A stretch of 64,000 nucleotides of DNA from Nocardioides ganghwensis (GTDB taxonomy: Bacteria; Actinomycetota; Actinomycetes; Propionibacteriales; Nocardioidaceae): NCBI RefSeq assembly GCF_014779655.1, contig NZ_JACXYX010000009.1, positions 1 to 64,000 of the forward strand, given 5' to 3'. Positions 34,092 through 45,373 of the stretch are shown in pieces. The position numbers were made by a program, and so were the translations under genes. Under the pieces are notes generated by a model, which saw nothing but the letters and a program-made list of their open reading frames with translations, did not search any database and was not told where the DNA came from. Position 1 is the first letter of the stretch; each line of letters begins with the position of its first letter.

Positions 34092-35326
34092 TGGCTCGCT
34101 CGCTGCTGCGTACGACTGTCGCGGCCGGCGTGCTGGCCGCCTCCGTCGTCCCCGTGTGGGCCGGCCCCGCCGCGGCCGACCACCCCGCGCCGTGCCTCCC
34201 CGGCGAGGTCCCGGGCTCGGAGCGACTCGCCGACACCCACACCGAGGACAACCTCGCCTTCGACAGGATGCACGTCGAGCAGGCGCAGGAGCTCGCGACC
34301 GGTCGCGGCGTGAAGGTCGCGGTCGTCGACAGCGGTGTGGTGCCGGTCGACGGGCTCGCCCGGGTCGGAGGGGTCAGGATCCCCGGTGTCGCGGAGGCCT
34401 TCCTCTCCGGGCACGGCACGATCGTCGCCGGCCTGATCGCCGGTCCGCAGGGCGTCGCCCCCGACGCCGAGGTCTTCGACGTCAAGGTCTACGACGCCGA
34501 CGACGCCGACACCGCCCAGGGCGAGCGGCCGGTGACGTCCGCCGGCATCGTCGCCGGGATCGAGGCGGTCATCGACGCCCAGCCCCAGCAGCAGTTCGAC
34601 ATCGTCAACATCTCCCTCGCGGTGCCCCAGTCGGACCCCAGGCTCGAGGCCGCGGTCGCCCGGCTGGTCGCGCTGGACCTGGTGGTCGTGGCAGCCGCCG
34701 GCAACGCCGACACCGACACCGACGACTCCGGGTTCAAGGGCACGCCCGACAGCGACGCCTCCGTCTATCCGGCCGACTACCCGGGGGTGCTCGCCGTCAG
34801 CGCGGCGCCGCCGGGTGACGAGAACCCCAGCACCTACGTCGTGCCCAACGCGGACACCGACGTCGCGGCGCCGACGCTCGGCGCGATCTCCGCCAACGCC
34901 ACGGAGCAGGTGTGCGTGGTGGAGCAGGTGGCCACCTCGTGGGCCGCCGCCGAGGTCAGCGGCATCCTGGCGCTGCTGCGCGAACGCTTCCCGCGAGAGA
35001 CGCCGGCCCAGCTCGTCGCACGCCTGCAGGCGACCACCGAGGGCTCGGGTGTGGCGCGCGCCGGCGAGGACGTGGTCGCCAACCCGTGGAACGGCGCGGG
35101 CGTGGTGCAGGCCCACGACGCGCTCACCCGGCTGATCCAGCCCGGTCGTCAGGGCCGGGTCGAGTCCACCGAGCGGGAGACCCGTGCCGACACCCAGGCG
35201 CCGCCGGCCCCCGAGCAGGTCGACCTGTTCACCACCCCGCGCGCGATCCTGCTGTGGTCCGGCCTCGTCGCCGGGTCGCTGCTGGCGCTGGCCGTGATGC
35301 TGCGCCCGCTGCTGCGGCGCTCGTGA
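34091..35326 (+). CDS. mycP: Mycosin subtilisin-like protease MycP
   Basis: 411 residues. A signal peptide (about 1-29, ending GPAAA) is followed by the S8 peptidase domain with the catalytic triad D80 (VVDSG), H108 (SGHGT) and S283 (VATSWAAAEVSG). The serine motif is ATSWA rather than the common GTSFA. A C-terminal membrane helix (about 380-403) anchors it outside the membrane. Mycosins stabilise the ESX complex and process some substrates. The start overlaps the eccB stop. Confidence 0.93.
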   Translation: MARSLLRTTVAAGVLAASVVPVWAGPAAADHPAPCLPGEVPGSERLADTHTEDNLAFDRMHVEQAQELATGRGVKVAVVDSGVVPVDGLARVGGVRIPGVAEAFLSGHGTIVAGLIAGPQGVAPDAEVFDVKVYDADDADTAQGERPVTSAGIVAGIEAVIDAQPQQQFDIVNISLAVPQSDPRLEAAVARLVALDLVVVAAAGNADTDTDDSGFKGTPDSDASVYPADYPGVLAVSAAPPGDENPSTYVVPNADTDVAAPTLGAISANATEQVCVVEQVATSWAAAEVSGILALLRERFPRETPAQLVARLQATTEGSGVARAGEDVVANPWNGAGVVQAHDALTRLIQPGRQGRVESTERETRADTQAPPAPEQVDLFTTPRAILLWSGLVAGSLLALAVMLRPLLRRS

Positions 35327-35371
35327 GCCGTTGCCCCGACGCCGGTGGGCACGGCGTGGTGGAATCGAGGC

Positions 35372-36439
35372 ATGACCGAGACCCCGGACGAGCCGATCGC
35401 CGTCATCCTGGCCGGTGGCCAGGGATCGCGGCTGTGGCCGATCAGCCGTGACCGCGCGCCCAAGCAGTTCCAGCCCGTCGTCCGCGACCGGCCGCTGCTC
35501 ACCGGCACGATCGAGCGGCTGAGCGAGATCGTCGACCCGAGCCGGATCCACGTCTCCACCCGCGCGCGCTTCGCCGACGCGGCGCGCGCCAACCTCGGCC
35601 CGGTGCCCGCCGACAACCTCATCCTCGAGGAGGACCCCGCCGGTCCCGCGACGGCGTTCGCGCTCAGCATCGCGACCCTGTCGCACCGCTACGGCAACGC
35701 GCCCGCGCTGATCGCACCGTCGGACCACCTGATCAACGAGGAGGAGGCGTTCAACTCCGCCTCCCGCGACATGCTCGCCCAGCTCGAGGAGTCGCCCGAG
35801 TCGATGGTCGTCCTGGGCGCCGAGCCCACGCGCTACGACCCGAGCCTGGGCTACATCCACACCAAGGGCGGCGACGGGGCGGTGGAGGTCATCGAGTCCT
35901 TCCACGAGAAGCCCGACCTCGAGACGGTCGAGGAGCTCAGCGAGTCCGGCTCCCTCTACTGGAACACCGCCTGCTACGGCGTACGGGTGGGGCGGGCGTG
36001 CGACGCCTACCGGTCGGCGCTGCCGCTGATCTTCGACTCGATCGAGCGCTTCGCGCGCGGCCACACCTCCGACCTGGGCTACCGCGGTGCCGCCATCGGC
36101 GGGCACGAGATCTACCCGCTGATGTGGGCGGGGATGGAGTGCCTGGTCGTGCCGCGGCAGCTGGGGTGGACCGACGTCGGCACGTGGACCCGGCTGGAGC
36201 GGGTGCTGCACGACCAGCGGGTGACCTCCATCGGCCCGGCGCTCCAGCTCGACGCCGAGGACACCCTCGTCGCCAGCATGGACGGGCGGCCGGTGGTCAC
36301 CCTGGGCGCGCGCGGCCTGATCATCGTCACGCACGAGGACGCGGTCTACGTGCTGGACAAGGAGAAGGCGCTGGACACCGGCACCCTGGACCGCCTCCGT
36401 TCGCTCCTGGCGGCCAGCACGCGCGAAGATCTCCTCTGA
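35372..36439 (+). CDS. manC: Mannose-1-phosphate guanylyltransferase
   Basis: 355 residues. The nucleotidyltransferase signature AGGQGSRLWPISRDRAPKQF is at 11-30, with the substrate-site motifs LIAPSDHLI and FHEKPDLETVEE further on. It makes GDP-mannose from mannose-1-phosphate and GTP for cell-envelope glycans. The C-terminal isomerase domain of bifunctional ManC is absent. The ATG at 35372 is preferred over an upstream in-frame ATG at 35345. Next to a WecB-like epimerase gene (51 bases), it suggests a sugar-precursor operon. Confidence 0.9.
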   Translation: MTETPDEPIAVILAGGQGSRLWPISRDRAPKQFQPVVRDRPLLTGTIERLSEIVDPSRIHVSTRARFADAARANLGPVPADNLILEEDPAGPATAFALSIATLSHRYGNAPALIAPSDHLINEEEAFNSASRDMLAQLEESPESMVVLGAEPTRYDPSLGYIHTKGGDGAVEVIESFHEKPDLETVEELSESGSLYWNTACYGVRVGRACDAYRSALPLIFDSIERFARGHTSDLGYRGAAIGGHEIYPLMWAGMECLVVPRQLGWTDVGTWTRLERVLHDQRVTSIGPALQLDAEDTLVASMDGRPVVTLGARGLIIVTHEDAVYVLDKEKALDTGTLDRLRSLLAASTREDLL

Positions 36440-36490
36440 ACCACGCACCACCTCCCCGGCCTGCTCCCCAGGCCTCCGTCGAAGGAACCC

Positions 36491-37792
36491 ATGTCCCACG
36501 AGAACAGCCAGCACATCGTCGTCGTCGGCACCAAGCCCGACATCATCAAGCAGGCGCCGATCTACCACGAGCTGCGCGAGCGCGGTCACGACGTCGTGCT
36601 CTGCCACACCGGCCAGCACTACGACCACAACCTGTCGCAGTCGATGCTCGACGAGTTCGGGGTGCAGGAGGACATCAACCTCGAGGTCCGCGGCGGCGTC
36701 AACGACCTCGTGTCCGGCATCACCGCCAAGCTCGCCCAGTACCTGCGCGGCTTCGCCGAGCGCGGCGGCTTCCCCATCACCTACGTCCACGGCGACACCA
36801 CCACGGCCATGGCGGGCGCGCTGGCCACCTTCGGCGAGCGCCAGGCGCTCGTGCACGTCGAGGCCGGGCTGCGTACGCTCTCGCCGCGACCCGAGGTGCT
36901 GCGCGGGTGGATCGAGCAGGGCGCCGACCTCGACTGGGCCTCGTTCCGCGACCAGTCGATCGACCGGGCGAGCTGGTCCAAGGGCAGCCGCGAGCCGTCC
37001 CCCGAGCAGTTCAACACCCGCGTGGCCGACGCCGGGTCCGACCTGCACGCCGCACCGGTCGAGCTCAACCGTGAGTTCCTCCTCGAGGAGGGGTTCGCCC
37101 CGGCGGCGATCGACGTCGTCGGCAACTCCGTCGTCGACGCGCTCGAGCAGGCGATCGCCGGCAGCGACAAGAACCAGGTGCTGGAGAAGTTCCCGCAGAT
37201 GGGCGACGGCTCGTTCCTCCGCTTCTGCGTGCACCGTCGCGAGAACACCACCAACCGCGAGCGGTTCAACCTGCTCATGGACGCGATGGAGTCGCTGCTC
37301 GAGCAGGGCCACCACGTCCTGTTCATCCGCCTGCTCGGCACCGAGTCGGCCATCGACAACTTCGGGCGCCGCCAGTGGCTCGAGGACCTCGAGGCCAGGT
37401 ACGGCGACGCGCTGATCTCGACGCCCGTGTGGGACAGCTACCTCGACGTGGTCGCAGCGATGTCGATGTGCGCGGTGATCGTGACCGACTCCGGCAGCAT
37501 CGTGGAGGAGGCCAACGTCCTCGAGGTGCCGTGCGTGACCCTGCGCTTCGGCTCCGACCGGTCGGAGACGTTCCTCGCCGGCAGCAACTTCCTCGCCCCG
37601 CCCGTCGACAAGGACCTGATGACCAGCGTCATCCACCACGTCTTCGAGCACCGCGCCGAGCTGTCGTGGGAGCGCGTCTATCCCGAGAAGGCCTCGGCGA
37701 TGCTCGTCGACGCGGTCGAGCGCCGCCTCGACGAGGGCAGCCTGCTGATCTCCGAGGAGTGGCGCTACGGGCTCGCGGCGAGGCTGCGCTGA
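36491..37792 (+). CDS. wecB: UDP-N-acetylglucosamine 2-epimerase-like protein (WecB family, extended)
   Basis: 433 residues, about 60 longer than usual. Family motifs: [47 protein letters not shown], and [13 protein letters not shown] with EVPCVTLR. About 35 residues are inserted between HVEAGLRT and the [10 protein letters not shown] segment (normally contiguous with PEE..NR), beside the active site. The reaction would be UDP-GlcNAc to UDP-ManNAc, or a related sugar epimerisation. It precedes tsaD by 4 bases. Confidence 0.8.
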   Translation: MSHENSQHIVVVGTKPDIIKQAPIYHELRERGHDVVLCHTGQHYDHNLSQSMLDEFGVQEDINLEVRGGVNDLVSGITAKLAQYLRGFAERGGFPITYVHGDTTTAMAGALATFGERQALVHVEAGLRTLSPRPEVLRGWIEQGADLDWASFRDQSIDRASWSKGSREPSPEQFNTRVADAGSDLHAAPVELNREFLLEEGFAPAAIDVVGNSVVDALEQAIAGSDKNQVLEKFPQMGDGSFLRFCVHRRENTTNRERFNLLMDAMESLLEQGHHVLFIRLLGTESAIDNFGRRQWLEDLEARYGDALISTPVWDSYLDVVAAMSMCAVIVTDSGSIVEEANVLEVPCVTLRFGSDRSETFLAGSNFLAPPVDKDLMTSVIHHVFEHRAELSWERVYPEKASAMLVDAVERRLDEGSLLISEEWRYGLAARLR

Positions 37793-37796
37793 CGCC

Positions 37797-38819
37797 ATGA
37801 CCATCGTCCTCGGAATCGAGACGTCCTGCGACGAGACCGGCGTCGGCCTGGTCCGTGACGGCGTCCTGCTCGGCCAGGCGCTGGCCTCCAGCATGGAGGA
37901 GCACGTGCGCTTCGGGGGCGTCGTCCCCGAGATCGCGGCGCGCGCCCACGTCTACGCCATCGTGCCCACCATCCAGGCCGCGCTCGACGACGCCGGCCTG
38001 ACCCTCGACGACGTCGGGGCCATCGCCGTCACCACCGGGCCCGGGCTGGCCACGGCGCTGCACGTCGGCGTGGCCGCGGCCAAGGCGATCGCCGCCGCGA
38101 CGGGGCTCCCGCTCTACGGCGTGCACCACCTCGCCGGCCACGCCGCCGCGGACACCCTCGACCACGGCCCTCTCCCCGCGCGCAGCGTCGGCCTGATCGT
38201 GTCCGGCGGCCACACCTCGCTGCTGCACGTGCGCGACCTGACCCGGACGCCCATCGAGCACCTGTCCGACACCCTCGACGACGCCGCGGGGGAGGCCTTC
38301 GACAAGGTGGCACGACTGCTGGGGCTGCCCTACCCGGGCGGTCCGGTGATCGACCGGGTCGCCGCGGGCGGCGACCCGACCGCCGTACGCTTCCCGCGCC
38401 CGCTGACCGGTCGCAACGACTCCCGGCTCGGGTTCTCGTTCTCCGGCCTCAAGACCGCGGTCGCGCGCTACGTCGAGCGCACCCCGGACCTCGACGTCGC
38501 CGACACGGCGGCGAGCTTCCAGGAGGCCGTCGCCGACGTGCTGACCCGCAAGGCCCTGCTGGCCTGCCAGGACCAGCGCGTCGACACCCTCGTGATCGTC
38601 GGCGGGGTGGCGGCAAACAGCCGGGTGCGCTCGCTGGCGCAGGAGCGCTGCGACGCGGCCGGCATCGAGCTGCGCGTGCCGCGACTCGGCCTGTGCACCG
38701 ACAACGGCGCGATGATCGCCGCCATCGGTGACCTGCTCGTTCGCGACGGTGCGAAGCCCTCGAGCCTCGACGTGACGGTGCACCCGACGATCGAGCTCCA
38801 GACCGCGCAGCTCGTCTGA
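37797..38819 (+). CDS. tsaD: tRNA N6-adenosine threonylcarbamoyltransferase TsaD
   Basis: 340 residues. It transfers threonylcarbamoyl to A37 of ANN-decoding tRNAs with TsaB/TsaE. ASKHA-fold motifs are visible: [14 protein letters not shown], the metal-binding [25 protein letters not shown] and the nucleotide-binding [10 protein letters not shown] and CTDNGAMIA. Partners tsaB and tsaE are not in the window. Its start is 4 bases after the epimerase stop, an unusual operon partner. Confidence 0.95.
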   Translation: MTIVLGIETSCDETGVGLVRDGVLLGQALASSMEEHVRFGGVVPEIAARAHVYAIVPTIQAALDDAGLTLDDVGAIAVTTGPGLATALHVGVAAAKAIAAATGLPLYGVHHLAGHAAADTLDHGPLPARSVGLIVSGGHTSLLHVRDLTRTPIEHLSDTLDDAAGEAFDKVARLLGLPYPGGPVIDRVAAGGDPTAVRFPRPLTGRNDSRLGFSFSGLKTAVARYVERTPDLDVADTAASFQEAVADVLTRKALLACQDQRVDTLVIVGGVAANSRVRSLAQERCDAAGIELRVPRLGLCTDNGAMIAAIGDLLVRDGAKPSSLDVTVHPTIELQTAQLV

Positions 38820-38836
38820 GGCGGGCGTACGCACGC

Positions 38837-38872
38837 CGAAGGCCCCGCACCGGACTCGGTGCGGGGCCTTCG
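38837..38872. terminator. Bidirectional terminator between tsaD and tRNA-Ser(GGA)
   Basis: A 16-bp perfect stem (CGAAGGCCCCGCACCG and its complement) with a GACT loop. It lies 17 bases after tsaD and 7 bases after the 3' end of the oppositely oriented tRNA. Confidence 0.85.
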
Positions 38873-38879
38873 TCAGCGG

Positions 38880-38965
38880 CGGAGGTAGGGGGATTCGAAC
38901 CCCCGAGGGCTATTAACCCAACCCGCTTTCCAAGCGAGCGCCATAGGCCACTAGGCGATACCTCC
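38880..38965 (-). tRNA. tRNA-Ser (anticodon GGA)
   Basis: An 86-base class II tRNA on the minus strand. The acceptor is GGAGGTA/TACCTCC, the anticodon loop CTTGGAA gives GGA, the long variable arm follows, the T-loop is GGTTCGAATCC, and the discriminator is G. A TACTCT box on the minus strand at 38978-38973 lies only 7 bases from the mature 5' end, so the transcript may start at or next to base 1. Confidence 0.95.
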
Positions 38966-39073
38966 GCCGAGGAGAGTACCGGTCGGTCCGGTGGGCGGTG
39001 AAATCGCGTACCGGCGTCCGGGTCCGCCCCGGGTTTGGGCGGCCGTCACGGGCTCGCCTAGACTCCCCGGCAA

Positions 39074-39157
39074 CCCCCCACGCGGCGTCACCTCGCCCAA
39101 CTCCCCCAGGGCCGGAAGGCAGCAAGGGTAAGTGAGCTCTGACGGGTGCGTGGGGGG
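39074..39157 (+). ncRNA. ffs: Signal recognition particle RNA, small bacterial type (4.5S-like)
   Basis: The conserved Ffh-binding core GGGCCGGAAGGCAGCAAGGG occupies 39109-39128. The ends pair (CCCCCCACGC at 39074-39083 with GCGTGGGGGG at 39148-39157), closing one long hairpin. Position between tRNA-Ser and dnaX is the usual actinobacterial place for ffs. The exact ends may extend a few bases either way. Confidence 0.93.
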
Positions 39158-39219
39158 CCTCTTCATGTCCGGACCCTGCGCGGTGGTCGCTGTGGGTGGG
39201 CACGGTTAGGGTTCACGAC

Positions 39220-41337
39220 GTGGAGTCACCGCTCGCGCTCTATCGCCGCTACCGGCCCGAGACCTTCCAGGAGGTCATCGGGCAGGACCACGTGACCGAG
39301 CCGCTGCGAGCCGCGCTGGCGGCCAACCGGGTCAACCACGCCTACCTGTTCTCCGGGCCCCGTGGCTGCGGCAAGACCACCTCCGCGCGCATCCTCGCCC
39401 GCGCGCTCAACTGTGCGCAGGCGCCGATCTCAGACCCGTGCGGCGAGTGCGACAGCTGCCGCGACCTCGCCCGGGGCGGCCCCGGTTCGATCGACGTCAT
39501 CGAGATCGACGCCGCCTCCCACGGTGGTGTCGACGACGCGCGAGACCTGCGGGAGAAGGCGTTCTTCGCCCCGGTGCGCGACCGCTACAAGGTCTACATC
39601 ATCGACGAGGCCCACATGGTCACCACGCAGGGCTTCAACGCCCTGCTCAAGCTCGTCGAGGAGCCGCCGCCCCACCTGCGGTTCATCTTCGCCACGACCG
39701 AGCCCGACAAGGTGCTGCCGACGATCCGCTCGCGCACCCACCACTACCCGTTCCGGCTGATCCCCCCGCGCCTCCTGAGCGACTACCTGACCCAGCTCGC
39801 CGGCGAGGAGGGCGTGGCGATCGAGTCGGCAGCGCTGCCGCTGGTGGTGCGCGCCGGAGCCGGCTCGGCTCGCGACACTCTCTCCGTGCTCGACCAGCTC
39901 CTCGGCGGTGCCGGTCCCGCCGGCGTGACCCACAAGCTGGCGAGCGACCTGCTCGGCTTCACGCCCGACTCGCTCCTCGACGAGGTGATCGAGGCGTTCG
40001 CCACCCGCGACGGTGCCGCGGTCTTCTCGGTCGTCGACAAGGTCGTCGAGACCGGCCAGGACCCGCGTCGCTTCACCGAGGACCTGCTGCGCCGGCTGCG
40101 CGACCTCGTCATCGTCACCGCCGTCCCCGACGCGCCCGCGACCGGTCTCATCGACGTCTCCGAGGACGCCGGCGAGCGGCTGGTGGCGCAGGCCGCCCGC
40201 TTCGGCGCGATCGAGCTGAGCCGCGCCGCCGACATCGTGGCCGCCGGTCTCACCGAGATGCGCGGCGCCACGGCGCCGCGGCTGCTCCTCGAGCTGCTGT
40301 GCGCCCGCGTCCTGCTGCCGGGGGCCGACCACACCTCCGACGGCGTGATGGCACGCCTCGAGCGGCTCGAGCGTCGGATGGACGTCACCGCCGCCCCGCA
40401 GGCGGCCGAGCCCCGGGCGACCGCACCTCGTGCGGCTGCGCCCCAGGCGGCGCCGCCACCGGTCGAGGCCACGGCGCCCGCGCCGGTGCCGGTGCGCGAC
40501 GAGCCGGCACCCCCGCCGCCGATGCCGAGCGCGCCCGCGGGCGCCCCGGCCGCGGCGCAGGACGGTCCCCCGCCCCCGCCGCCGATGCCGACCGGCCCAC
40601 CCGCCCAGCAGGCACCCGCCGCCCACCAGCCGCCGCCCGCCGACCCGGCTCCGGCCGCTGCCGCCGCGGGCCCCGACGCGCCGGTGGCCGAGCAGCCCGC
40701 CGGTCCCCGGGGCGGTCTGAGCCTCGTCGACGTACGCCGCCTGTGGCCCGACATCCTCGAGCAGACCAAGAACCGTCGCCGCCTCGCCTGGATGGTGCTC
40801 TCCCAGCACGCGCATGTCGTCGACGTCGACGGCAAGCGCCTGACGGTGGGCTTCGCCAACGCGGGCGCGCGAGACTCCTTCGTCAACGGCGGGTGCGACG
40901 AGATCCTGCGCCAGGCCGCGATCGACGTCGTCGGGATGGACTGGCGCGTGGAGTCGATCGTCGACCCCTCCGGTGCCGCTGCCGAGGCCCCCGTCGTACG
41001 CCAGGCCTCCACCGACGCGCCGACCGCCCCCGCGCCGACCGCCCCACCCCCGGAGACCCCCGACGGCCCTCCCGCCTGGGTCACCGGCGACGCGGCTGTG
41101 CCGACCGCCGAGCCCGCGCCTCCGGCCGCGCCACCCGTCTCCGCCGCCCCCGCGCGCGAGGCCCTCGAGGCGGCCCGCGCAGGCGGCGGCCCCGCTGAGC
41201 CGGCCGCGCCGGTGCACTCGCCCGACGACGACGCCGACCCCGACGACCCCGACGCCGAGTCGGCGGCCCTCGACACCGAGTCGTTGCTCAGCCAGACGCT
41301 CGGCGCGAAGCTGATCGAGGAGATCAGGAACGACTGA
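39220..41337 (+). CDS. dnaX: DNA polymerase III subunit gamma/tau
   Basis: 705 residues. The clamp-loader AAA+ domain carries Walker A GPRGCGKTTSARI (about 46-58), a four-cysteine zinc module (CAQAP...CGECDSC), DEAH-box IIDEAHMVT and the sensor VEEPPPHLRFIFATTEP. Domains III and IV follow. A long Pro/Ala-rich linker spans about 395-500 before the tau C-terminal region. The GTG at 39220 is chosen because TAGGGT (39207-39212) ends exactly 7 bases before it, giving a leaderless mRNA; the open frame starts 8 codons earlier. No obvious frameshift slippery run for gamma was seen. Confidence 0.95.
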   Translation: MESPLALYRRYRPETFQEVIGQDHVTEPLRAALAANRVNHAYLFSGPRGCGKTTSARILARALNCAQAPISDPCGECDSCRDLARGGPGSIDVIEIDAASHGGVDDARDLREKAFFAPVRDRYKVYIIDEAHMVTTQGFNALLKLVEEPPPHLRFIFATTEPDKVLPTIRSRTHHYPFRLIPPRLLSDYLTQLAGEEGVAIESAALPLVVRAGAGSARDTLSVLDQLLGGAGPAGVTHKLASDLLGFTPDSLLDEVIEAFATRDGAAVFSVVDKVVETGQDPRRFTEDLLRRLRDLVIVTAVPDAPATGLIDVSEDAGERLVAQAARFGAIELSRAADIVAAGLTEMRGATAPRLLLELLCARVLLPGADHTSDGVMARLERLERRMDVTAAPQAAEPRATAPRAAAPQAAPPPVEATAPAPVPVRDEPAPPPPMPSAPAGAPAAAQDGPPPPPPMPTGPPAQQAPAAHQPPPADPAPAAAAAGPDAPVAEQPAGPRGGLSLVDVRRLWPDILEQTKNRRRLAWMVLSQHAHVVDVDGKRLTVGFANAGARDSFVNGGCDEILRQAAIDVVGMDWRVESIVDPSGAAAEAPVVRQASTDAPTAPAPTAPPPETPDGPPAWVTGDAAVPTAEPAPPAAPPVSAAPAREALEAARAGGGPAEPAAPVHSPDDDADPDDPDAESAALDTESLLSQTLGAKLIEEIRND

Positions 41338-41366
41338 CCCATGACCACCACCACGCGGGAGACCCG

Positions 41367-41753
41367 ATGACCCAGAACCCCTTCGACGCCCTCGGCGGCG
41401 GCGGCTTCGACATGAACGCCCTGCTCCAGCAGGCCCAGCAGATGCAGCAGCAGCTCGAGGAGGCGCAGGCCGACCTCGCCCGGCAGACCGTCGACGGCAC
41501 GGTGGCCGGCGGCGCCGTCACCGTGACCGCCAACGGTGTGGGCGAGCTGGTCGGTGTCACGATCCGCGCGGGCGAGTTCGACGGCACCGACCCCGACGAC
41601 CTGTCGGACCTCTCCGACCTGATCGTCGCCGCCTACCGCGACGCTCGCGCCAAGTCCGAGGCGCTGGCCGGCGAGTCGCTCGGCCCGCTCACCGACGGCC
41701 TCGGCGGCGGGGCCGGCGGCGGTCTCGGCTTCCCGCCCCCGAGCCTGGGCTGA
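41367..41753 (+). CDS. YbaB/EbfC-family nucleoid-associated protein
   Basis: 128 residues. A helical N-terminus rich in glutamine (MNALLQQAQQMQQQLEEAQ) is followed by the YbaB sheet (GAVTVTANGVGELVGVTIR). Homodimeric, DNA-binding, function still loosely defined. Its place between dnaX and recR is conserved across bacteria. A Gly-rich tail ends the protein. Confidence 0.93.
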   Translation: MTQNPFDALGGGGFDMNALLQQAQQMQQQLEEAQADLARQTVDGTVAGGAVTVTANGVGELVGVTIRAGEFDGTDPDDLSDLSDLIVAAYRDARAKSEALAGESLGPLTDGLGGGAGGGLGFPPPSLG

Positions 41754-41765
41754 GGCGAACCCACC

Positions 41766-42362
41766 TTGTACGAGGGTGTCGTCCAGGACCTCATCGACGA
41801 GCTCGGCCGGCTCCCCGGCGTGGGCCCGAAGAGCGCGCAGCGGATCGCCTTCCACCTGCTGCAGGCCGAGCCCACCGACGTACGCCGCCTCGCCGACGTG
41901 CTCATCGAGGTCAAGGCCAGGGTGAAGTTCTGCTCCACCTGCTTCAACGTCAGCGAGGACGACCAGTGCCGGATCTGCCGTGACGAGCGGCGCGACCCGA
42001 GCGTGCTGTGCGTCGTCGAGGAGTACAAGGACGTCGTGGCGATCGAGCGCACGCGGGAGTTCCGCGGCCGCTACCACGTCCTCGGCGGGGCGATCTCACC
42101 CATCGACGGCATCGGACCCGACCAGCTCCACGTCAAGGAGCTCATGCCGCGCCTCGCCGACGGGACGGTCACCGAGGTCATCCTCGCCACCGACCCCAAC
42201 CTCGAGGGCGAGGCCACCGCGACCTATCTCACGCGCCTGCTCCTGCCCATGGGGTTGCGCGTGACCCGCTTGGCGAGTGGACTGCCGGTGGGTGGAGACC
42301 TCGAGTACGCCGACGAGGTCACGCTCGGACGTGCATTCGCCGGAAGGAGAGCAGCCCAATGA
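41766..42362 (+). CDS. recR: Recombination mediator protein RecR
   Basis: 198 residues, starting with TTG at 41766. Helix-hairpin-helix ([20 protein letters not shown]), a four-cysteine zinc module ([19 protein letters not shown]) and the TOPRIM domain ([49 protein letters not shown]) are complete. With RecFO it loads RecA at gaps. Its stop overlaps the next start as ATGA. Confidence 0.95.
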   Translation: MYEGVVQDLIDELGRLPGVGPKSAQRIAFHLLQAEPTDVRRLADVLIEVKARVKFCSTCFNVSEDDQCRICRDERRDPSVLCVVEEYKDVVAIERTREFRGRYHVLGGAISPIDGIGPDQLHVKELMPRLADGTVTEVILATDPNLEGEATATYLTRLLLPMGLRVTRLASGLPVGGDLEYADEVTLGRAFAGRRAAQ

Positions 42363-42940
42363 CAGACGCCGACCAGAGCCGGTTCGGCGAGCAGATCGCC
42401 GACTCCGTGGAGAGCTTCCTGCTCGCCCTGCGCGCCATCGCGCGCGAGGGCAACGGCGCGCAGGCGATCTCGCTGCTGCTGCTCGAGATCAGCCAGGTGC
42501 TGCTCGCGGGGGCCCGGCTGGGTGCCCAGACCGACTTCACGCCGCGCGAGGAGTTCCAGCCCGACGTCGGCCCGGAGGCCGACATCGACGAGCTGCGCCT
42601 GCGGCTCGCGGAGATGCTCGAGGACGTGGACGCCTACACGTTCGTCTTCGACCCCTACATCCCCGAGCTCGTCGAGAGCCGGCTCTCCGACGACCTCGCC
42701 TCGATCGCCATCGACCTCGAGAACGGCCTGCGCCACTTCCGCGGGGGCAACGTCGACGAGGCGCTGTGGTGGTGGCAGTTCTCCTACGTCAACAACTGGG
42801 GCAATCTCGCGGGGGCGGCGCTCAACGCGTTGCTGACGGTCGTCGCCCACGACCGCTTCGACACCGACTTCGAGGCCGACGCCGACGCGGTGGCCGTCGC
42901 CGATGAGATGCTCGAGGACGCACCTGCCGCCCGCCCGTAG
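42359..42940 (+). CDS. DUF5063 family protein
   Basis: 193 residues, acidic, helical, soluble. Seen: [18 protein letters not shown] near the start and the Trp-rich [22 protein letters not shown] near the end, which are typical of this family found after recR in actinobacteria. Function unknown. The ATG overlaps the recR stop (ATGA). Its last codons contain TAGAAT (42938-42943), a likely -10 for lysC. Confidence 0.85.
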   Translation: MTDADQSRFGEQIADSVESFLLALRAIAREGNGAQAISLLLLEISQVLLAGARLGAQTDFTPREEFQPDVGPEADIDELRLRLAEMLEDVDAYTFVFDPYIPELVESRLSDDLASIAIDLENGLRHFRGGNVDEALWWWQFSYVNNWGNLAGAALNALLTVVAHDRFDTDFEADADAVAVADEMLEDAPAARP

Positions 42941-43030
42941 AATCGTCGGTGGCCTGGCGGCAACGGCGCCGGCAGGCACGCCAGAGCACCGCGGCCGCTG
43001 ACGGCCGCACCCCGATCCCGAGGACCAATC

Positions 43031-45363
<2,333 letters not shown>

Positions 45364-45373
45364 TACTGGTGGG

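Noticed and set aside
33950-37894. A 1314-codon minus-strand open frame across eccB-mycP-manC-wecB
   Set aside because: Crosses four real genes on the other strand; composition is that of a shadow frame.
40390-40720. Repeat or frameshift region in dnaX
   Set aside because: The Pro/Ala-rich stretch is the usual tau linker; the frame is continuous and no clear slippery run was seen.
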